This document shows positions 8,001-10,522 of a stretch of 10,522 nucleotides of DNA, piece after piece. Position numbers and translations under genes: made by a program. Source of the DNA: Myxococcota bacterium (GTDB taxonomy: Bacteria; Myxococcota; UBA4151); contig JAPKCE010000042.1 in NCBI GenBank assembly GCA_028823075.1, positions 1 to 10,522 of the forward strand. Reading direction: 5' to 3'. The notes under the pieces were generated by a model, which worked only from the letters and a program-made list of their open reading frames with translations, was not told the DNA's origin and made no database searches. Every line of letters starts with the position of its first letter. Positions within the stretch are counted from its first letter, which is position 1.

Positions 8001-8350
8001 TCCACCAAACTGGCGATAAGCAATAGCGCTTGCTCGGGCAGTTTCTCAAAGATTTTCAGGCGGTATAAAAATGGCAGGCGGCGTTGTGCATCCTCGCTTG
8101 CGACCAGCGGTACTTCGCTGTCGTCCCATGCCTTGCGGCCGTCTGGAGCACTCTGGCCGCTCGCTGGGTTGAAAATAGAGTTCGCTTTGAAGTTGGGCCT
8201 GCAGTCTGCCGCGGCGCCCTCTTCTTCCTCCTCTTTTTCGAAAAAATGACGCCAAGTTTTGGGGACCGACGAGGGGTCTCGCGCAAAGTCCGCTTGCAGC
8301 GATTCAACGTAGGAGAGGCTGGCTAAGGAATCAAAAGGGGGTTGGCTCAT
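5048..8350 (-). CDS. sucA: 2-oxoglutarate dehydrogenase E1 with inserted cyclic-nucleotide-binding domain
   Basis: An 1100-residue thiamin-diphosphate enzyme that decarboxylates 2-oxoglutarate and succinylates the E2 lipoyl arm. Seen (numbering from ATG 8350): E2-binding peptide with YVESLQADFARDP (from about 14); an acidic run (38-44); a low-complexity linker; a CRP-type cNMP domain (about 94-219); then the E1o core from RVDLLIRSYRVRGH, with TYCGPIGVQFMHI, GMAHRGRLNV (active-site His395), FNPSHLEFV, the ThDP site GDAAFAGQGVV (493-503), NNQVGFTT (526-533), KYGHNEGDDPSFTQP, HRHAEWH (791-797), and the C-terminal RPESASPATGS. Ordinary bacterial E1o is about 930 residues; the excess fits the inserted domain and its linkers. 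The ATG at 8350 is preferred to an in-frame TTG at 8359, although the ribosome site (GGA) is weak. It is the first gene of the sucA-sucB-lpdA-GNAT run, with a candidate promoter just upstream. The E1o identity is secure; cNMP control is inferred. Confidence 0.96.
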   Translation of the reverse strand: MSQPPFDSLASLSYVESLQADFARDPSSVPKTWRHFFEKEEEEEGAAADCRPNFKANSIFNPASGQSAPDGRKAWDDSEVPLVASEDAQRRLPFLYRLKIFEKLPEQALLLIASLVEELDVSAGEFIFNAGSDGDALFIIESGQVEIIRGGEHVAFLDQGEVLGELSVMDNIPRSADAKAVQNCHLLRLGNQDLYRLLDQHGVIARGLFHTVTQRLRETNARQERVDLLIRSYRVRGHAVAEVNPLGRKLTEHPELTLEHHGLSEADLDLAFSTRTYFHSERDQRLRHLLEQLKKTYCGPIGVQFMHIDNPEVKNWLYTRMEATQNRRRMSHDEQLRIFRKLTDAETFEDFIHKKYLGAKRFSLEGGETLIPLMDMALDGLTRHGVRHVVIGMAHRGRLNVMANIMGKSPAKVFEEFEDGDPAANIGCGDVKYHLGFSSVRVNAQGQRTHLSLCFNPSHLEFVGPVVCGRVRARQDRIGDAARNQVAGIVIHGDAAFAGQGVVQETLNMSGLKGYETGGTLHLIVNNQVGFTTNPEESRTSMYATDVAKMLDIPIFHVNGEDPDAVSHVVNLACAFRAKWRRDVIVDMYCFRKYGHNEGDDPSFTQPLMYANIRKRGTVRENYLQNLLKLGQIDQEDANRVSAASRQRLEDGLAAARSGEGSMDTPSNCDEIIEVEEGCLIAEMGFEVYDSQTGRSMATFVGGEDRATPEVETRIPAAQLTALMEQQLEVPETFNINPKLARLHKQRRAMANGERSLDWGGAETLAFGSLLAQGIGLRLSGQDSGRGTFAHRHAEWHDIVDGSRYIPLANLHTNQGKCGIWNSPLSETSVLGFEYGYSLEMPESLVIWEAQFGDFANGAQVIIDQFISSSEDKWNRLSGVVMLLPHGFEGQGPEHSSARLERFLTLAAQDNLMVMNLTTPGQLFHALRRHVMRKIRKPMVILTPKSLLRHPAAVSSLQDLSEGSFQKVIVDSKAETSKVRRILLCSGKVYFELLSAREEANRDDVAIFRVEQIYPLPDLELAEALKHYRDDCQLVWVQEEPENMGAWTFFLRKLRGVAGRFRLQGVTRPESASPATGSKSSHQFEQNLLMRQALGEPGES
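5052..5059 (-). promoter_or_regulatory. Ribosome binding site for sucB
   Basis: Read on the minus strand, GGAGAAAG has its GGAG seven bases before the sucB ATG at 5048. It lies in the last codons of sucA, so translation of sucB can restart at the TAATG overlap. Confidence 0.65.
7694..8071 (-). other. CAP_ED / cyclic-nucleotide-binding domain encoded inside sucA
   Basis: Residues about 94-219 of SucA follow the CRP/cNMP fold. A short helix with FLYRLKIFEKLPEQ leads into a beta-roll with AGEFIFNAGSDGDALFIIES and GQVEIIRGGEHVAFLDQGE. The phosphate-binding cassette is LGELSVMDNIPRSADAKA, with Glu165 (ribose contact in the family) and Arg174-Ser175 (phosphate contacts). A C-terminal helix with HTVTQRLRETN follows. 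The reading frame runs straight through from the E2-binding peptide to the E1 core. Ligand identity cannot be read from the sequence. Confidence 0.88.
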
Positions 8351-8386
8351 GAAATCCAAAGAGCTCGAAGCAGTCGAGGCCCAATG

Positions 8387-8415
8387 ATAACAAGCTGCAA
8401 TGCTTCTGCGGTCAA
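8387..8415 (-). promoter_or_regulatory. Candidate sigma70-type promoter for the suc operon
   Basis: On the minus strand, TTGACC (8415-8410) and TGTTAT (8392-8387) are separated by 17 bases. They match the -35 box at five of six and the -10 box at four of six positions. Transcription would start about 30 bases before the sucA ATG at 8350. The match was found by eye and promoter consensus in this lineage is not established. Confidence 0.4.
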
Positions 8416-8442
8416 GGTTTCCCTGCAGTTTTTAGCTATTAA

Positions 8443-8469
8443 ACCACAGACCACAATTTGACCGAGGTC
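8443..8469. repeat. Short direct and inverted repeats in the divergent intergenic region
   Basis: A direct repeat ACCACA-G-ACCACA (8443-8455) and an inverted repeat GACC-GA-GGTC (8460-8469) lie between the sucA promoter candidate and the kinase start. Their position suits an operator controlling one or both divergent genes, but both are short and could occur by chance. The rest of the 8351-8492 gap shows nothing else recognisable; no CRP-type TGTGA-N6-TCACA site was seen. Confidence 0.25.
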
Positions 8470-8481
8470 GCAGCCATGCGT

Positions 8482-8486
8482 AGGCG
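8482..8486 (+). promoter_or_regulatory. Weak ribosome binding site for the kinase gene
   Basis: AGGCG has its AGG eight bases before the ATG at 8493. It favours this start over the in-frame ATG at 8508, which would remove only five residues before the kinase domain. Confidence 0.4.
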
Positions 8487-8492
8487 CGATGT

Positions 8493-10334
8493 ATGAGCAA
8501 AACCATCATGGGCCGTTATGAGTTAGTGGACCGCCTTGGCGCTGGCGGAATGGCCGAGGTGTGGCTGGCCGACCAAACGGGCCCGCGCGGGTTTCGGCGG
8601 CGCTGCGTTATCAAACGCATTCATAGTCATCTCAACGAGCAGCAAGATTTCGTCGAACGCTTTGAGGACGAAGCACGCTTAGCGGCGATGTTACGTCATC
8701 CGAACATCGTGCGCGTCGAAGATTTCGGTGAGGTCGATGGCAACCTCTTCATGGCGCTCGAATATGTCGATGGTTGGGAGTTTGCCGATCTGCTGCGCCG
8801 TGGTGCCACGTCCGATAATAAAATTTCTGACCGCCTAGCGCTCGGAGTGATTATCGAGATCGCTGAAGCCCTCGATCATGCCCATAATATGCGCGATCAC
8901 GCGGGCCAGCCTTTACGCATCGTGCATCGCGACGTGAGCCCGCAAAACATCCTGATCGAGCGCAGCACGGGGACAGCGAAGCTGCTCGATTTTGGCATCG
9001 CCAGCGCCGAGAGCAATCTGCACGAAACTCAGGCCGGTCTAATCAAAGGTAAAATCGCCTATTTTATCCCCGAACAGGCGCGCGGTGACGCGCTGGATGG
9101 CCGTACCGATCTCTACGCGCTGGGCTTGGTATTGCATGAAGCGTTGATTGGTAAACGGGTGTTTAGCGCTGACTCCATGGTGCAACTCTTGCGCGATGTC
9201 AGTGACGCTCGGGTGCCGTCGATCATCGATAAACGCCCTGACCTCCCGCGCAGCTTGATGGCCGCTGTCGATCGCGCCACCTCGCCCGGTCGCAATGATC
9301 GTTTTCCCAGCGGCGCAGCGATGGCCGCCGCCCTTAGCGAGGGGCTAGAAGAGTTGGGTGGTGCTCTTGGGCGCGGCACAATGGACAGATGGGTTGGCTC
9401 TCTTCCTGCTGCCTCCTCTGTTCCTACATCGGCCACTACTTCCGGGCTTCCGATGGCGCCCTCCAAGGCGGAAGTCGGTTTTGGCGACCAGCTAGCCACC
9501 GACCATCCAACCCATCAGCCTAAAGCTATGAAGACCATCGCAACCTTGCCCGGTCAGGACGATATCTTGCCCGCCAGCGCCGAGCAGCCAGTTGGTGCTA
9601 GCGGTGACGATGAGCCTACGTTTATGGGTCGTCTCGAGGAACGAACTCAGTCGGAACGGCCCTCGCCCTTGCGTCCGGGACCCCAAGAGCTAGCGACGCA
9701 GCACATAATGACTGCGAAGCGTAAGTTTCCGCTGGCCTTGGTGGTGAGCGGAGTCGTGGTATTTTTAGCGTTGCTGGTAAGCGTTTTACTGTTGCTCGGC
9801 CCCGCAGAGCGCAAGTTGAAAATGGTAAGGGTGGAGCCGCTTCAAGCCGTCGAACTGACGCCGGCTCCGGCGCAACCCGAGAAAAACACAGCGCCGCTCG
9901 CCCCCGAATCGGCAAAACCGGATGGATCTCTGGCCGAACGCGCAGTTGGGCTTAACGAACTCGAGAAGACTGGCCCGAAGAAAGAGCAACGGCGTCGAAA
10001 AGTAGTCAAAAAAGAAGCAAAAAAGTACTCGGCTGAGAAAACCACTGCGCCGATCATCGTGCGTGGTAAAACGAAACAACCTTCCGCAAACCCCGCTCTA
10101 ACGAAGCGTGATCTCGACGCCGTGACGATGAAGAACTTTCAGGCTTTGGCCAACTGCCGACAAGGGGCTAACGGCATCACGGTCAACATGAAGATCCATA
10201 AAAATGGCATGGTTTTTGGTTTGCGTGTCGTCGGCGCCGAGCCTGAGGTTGCGACCTGTTTACGGAAACTGGTTCGTAAATGGCGTTATCCAGCGCACAG
10301 AGGCCCGACCTTGCACCACAGCATTAAGTTTTAG
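8493..10334 (+). CDS. Transmembrane Ser/Thr protein kinase with C-terminal AgmX/TonB-C-like domain
   Basis: A 613-residue Hanks-type kinase. Seen: kinase domain (about 8-285) with P-loop LGAGGMAEV (15-23), ATP-binding Lys41 (CVIKRI), helix-C Glu60, catalytic loop HRDVSPQN (145-152), DFG (166-168), and an activation-segment end YFIPEQARG (190-198), where related bacterial kinases usually have YMSPEQ. A long low-complexity Ser/Pro/Thr linker follows (about 290-408), then one membrane segment (412-436) preceded by KRK, then a Pro-rich and Lys/Arg-rich spacer (to about 535). The end (about 545-613) has paired cysteines (Cys555, Cys589) and a VNMKIHKNGMVFGLRVVG ... WRYPA pattern resembling AgmX/PglI C-termini. 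Expected topology: kinase in the cytoplasm, tail in the periplasm, so it could pass an envelope signal inwards. Substrate unknown. It is divergent from sucA and convergent with the next gene, overlapping by four bases. Kinase activity is likely; the role is not known. Confidence 0.92.
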   Translation: MSKTIMGRYELVDRLGAGGMAEVWLADQTGPRGFRRRCVIKRIHSHLNEQQDFVERFEDEARLAAMLRHPNIVRVEDFGEVDGNLFMALEYVDGWEFADLLRRGATSDNKISDRLALGVIIEIAEALDHAHNMRDHAGQPLRIVHRDVSPQNILIERSTGTAKLLDFGIASAESNLHETQAGLIKGKIAYFIPEQARGDALDGRTDLYALGLVLHEALIGKRVFSADSMVQLLRDVSDARVPSIIDKRPDLPRSLMAAVDRATSPGRNDRFPSGAAMAAALSEGLEELGGALGRGTMDRWVGSLPAASSVPTSATTSGLPMAPSKAEVGFGDQLATDHPTHQPKAMKTIATLPGQDDILPASAEQPVGASGDDEPTFMGRLEERTQSERPSPLRPGPQELATQHIMTAKRKFPLALVVSGVVVFLALLVSVLLLLGPAERKLKMVRVEPLQAVELTPAPAQPEKNTAPLAPESAKPDGSLAERAVGLNELEKTGPKKEQRRRKVVKKEAKKYSAEKTTAPIIVRGKTKQPSANPALTKRDLDAVTMKNFQALANCRQGANGITVNMKIHKNGMVFGLRVVGAEPEVATCLRKLVRKWRYPAHRGPTLHHSIKF

Positions 10335-10522
10335 GGGATGAGCCCGGCGACCACCAAGGCAAACCCCAAGCCGATCATGCCCAGTGAGACCGGTTGATCA
10401 ACACTGGTAAAACGTTCGATGGCGCTGTTGTGTGCCTTGCGTAAGCGCTCGGCCTCGGCGGCATCACCGCTCAAAGCTGTTTCGTATTCGGTCTCAAGGC
10501 TAAGGACTTGTGAGCGCGCCAG
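10331..10522 (-). CDS. C-terminal fragment of a protein with a hydrophobic tail, 5' truncated by window edge
   Basis: The minus strand is open from the right edge to a TAA at 10333-10331, giving 63 visible residues. The first two thirds are charged and probably helical (containing LETEYETALSGDAAEAERLR), and the last 19 residues, from VSLGMIGLGFALV to the end, are hydrophobic with glycines and look like a membrane segment ending at the stop. A tail-anchored or C-terminal-helix membrane protein is possible. Not recognised as any family. Its stop overlaps the kinase TAG by four bases, the same close convergent packing seen at 2024-2027, which supports it being real. Most of the gene lies outside the window. 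Confidence 0.55.
   Translation of the reverse strand: MARSQVLSLETEYETALSGDAAEAERLRKAHNSAIERFTSVDQPVSLGMIGLGFALVVAGLIP

Noticed and set aside
7694..8350. Two genes (a CRP-like regulator and sucA) joined by an assembly or frame error
   Set aside because: The E2-binding peptide lies before the cNMP domain and the E1 core after it in one uninterrupted frame, and no DNA-binding helix-turn-helix follows the cNMP domain. An insertion within E1o is the simpler reading.
8351..8359. TTG start for sucA at 8359
   Set aside because: An ATG three codons downstream gives a typical N-terminus; TTG adds only three residues and lacks a better ribosome site.
1..10522. CRISPR arrays, tRNA or rRNA genes, insertion sequences, phage or defence systems
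   Set aside because: No regular repeat-spacer pattern, cloverleaf, transposase or terminal inverted repeats were seen; nearly all bases are accounted for by the listed genes.

Overview
The window is a compact, moderately GC-rich bacterial segment with almost no non-coding DNA. The lineage is inferred from two things: a transmembrane Ser/Thr kinase whose C-terminus resembles the AgmX/PglI (TonB-C-like) domain, and the general protein style. Both point to a myxobacteria-like or Bradymonadales-like 'deltaproteobacterial' group. No rRNA or other phylogenetic marker is present, so this is a suggestion only.

Layout: (1) Positions 1-2027, plus strand, hold the end of a nonulosonic (pseudaminic) acid gene set: a PseG-like UDP-sugar hydrolase whose N-terminus lies off the left edge, coupled by an ATGA overlap to a pseudaminic acid synthase (pseI). 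(2) Positions 2024-8350, minus strand, hold a four-gene run in the order sucA, sucB, lpdA, GNAT acetyltransferase. It encodes the whole 2-oxoglutarate dehydrogenase complex (E1o, E2o, E3). Junctions overlap by 1, 1 and 4 bases (TAATG, TAATG, ATGA). The last gene resembles the PseH-type acetyltransferase domain often found with PseG, so a sugar-pathway gene appears to sit at the end of a TCA-cycle operon. It meets pseI tail to tail over a shared CTAG. (3) Positions 8351-8492 form a divergent intergenic region with a plausible sucA promoter. (4) Positions 8493-10334, plus strand, encode a membrane-spanning Ser/Thr kinase. (5) Positions 10331-10522, minus strand, hold the 3' end of a gene for a protein with a hydrophobic C-terminal tail.

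Three points stand out. SucA carries a complete cyclic-nucleotide-binding (CAP_ED/CRP-type) domain between its N-terminal E2-binding peptide and its catalytic core, with the phosphate-binding-cassette Glu and Arg retained, so E1o may be directly controlled by a cyclic nucleotide. LpdA lacks the second cysteine of its redox disulfide (Phe in place of Cys in the GGTCLxxGC motif), which should abolish ordinary dihydrolipoamide dehydrogenase chemistry unless the base is an error. The PseG-like protein lacks the GxGH histidine thought to be catalytic.

Together the genes describe a 2-oxoglutarate dehydrogenase complex with possible extra regulatory input (cNMP domain, neighbouring kinase), flanked by genes for a surface or flagellar nonulosonic acid.
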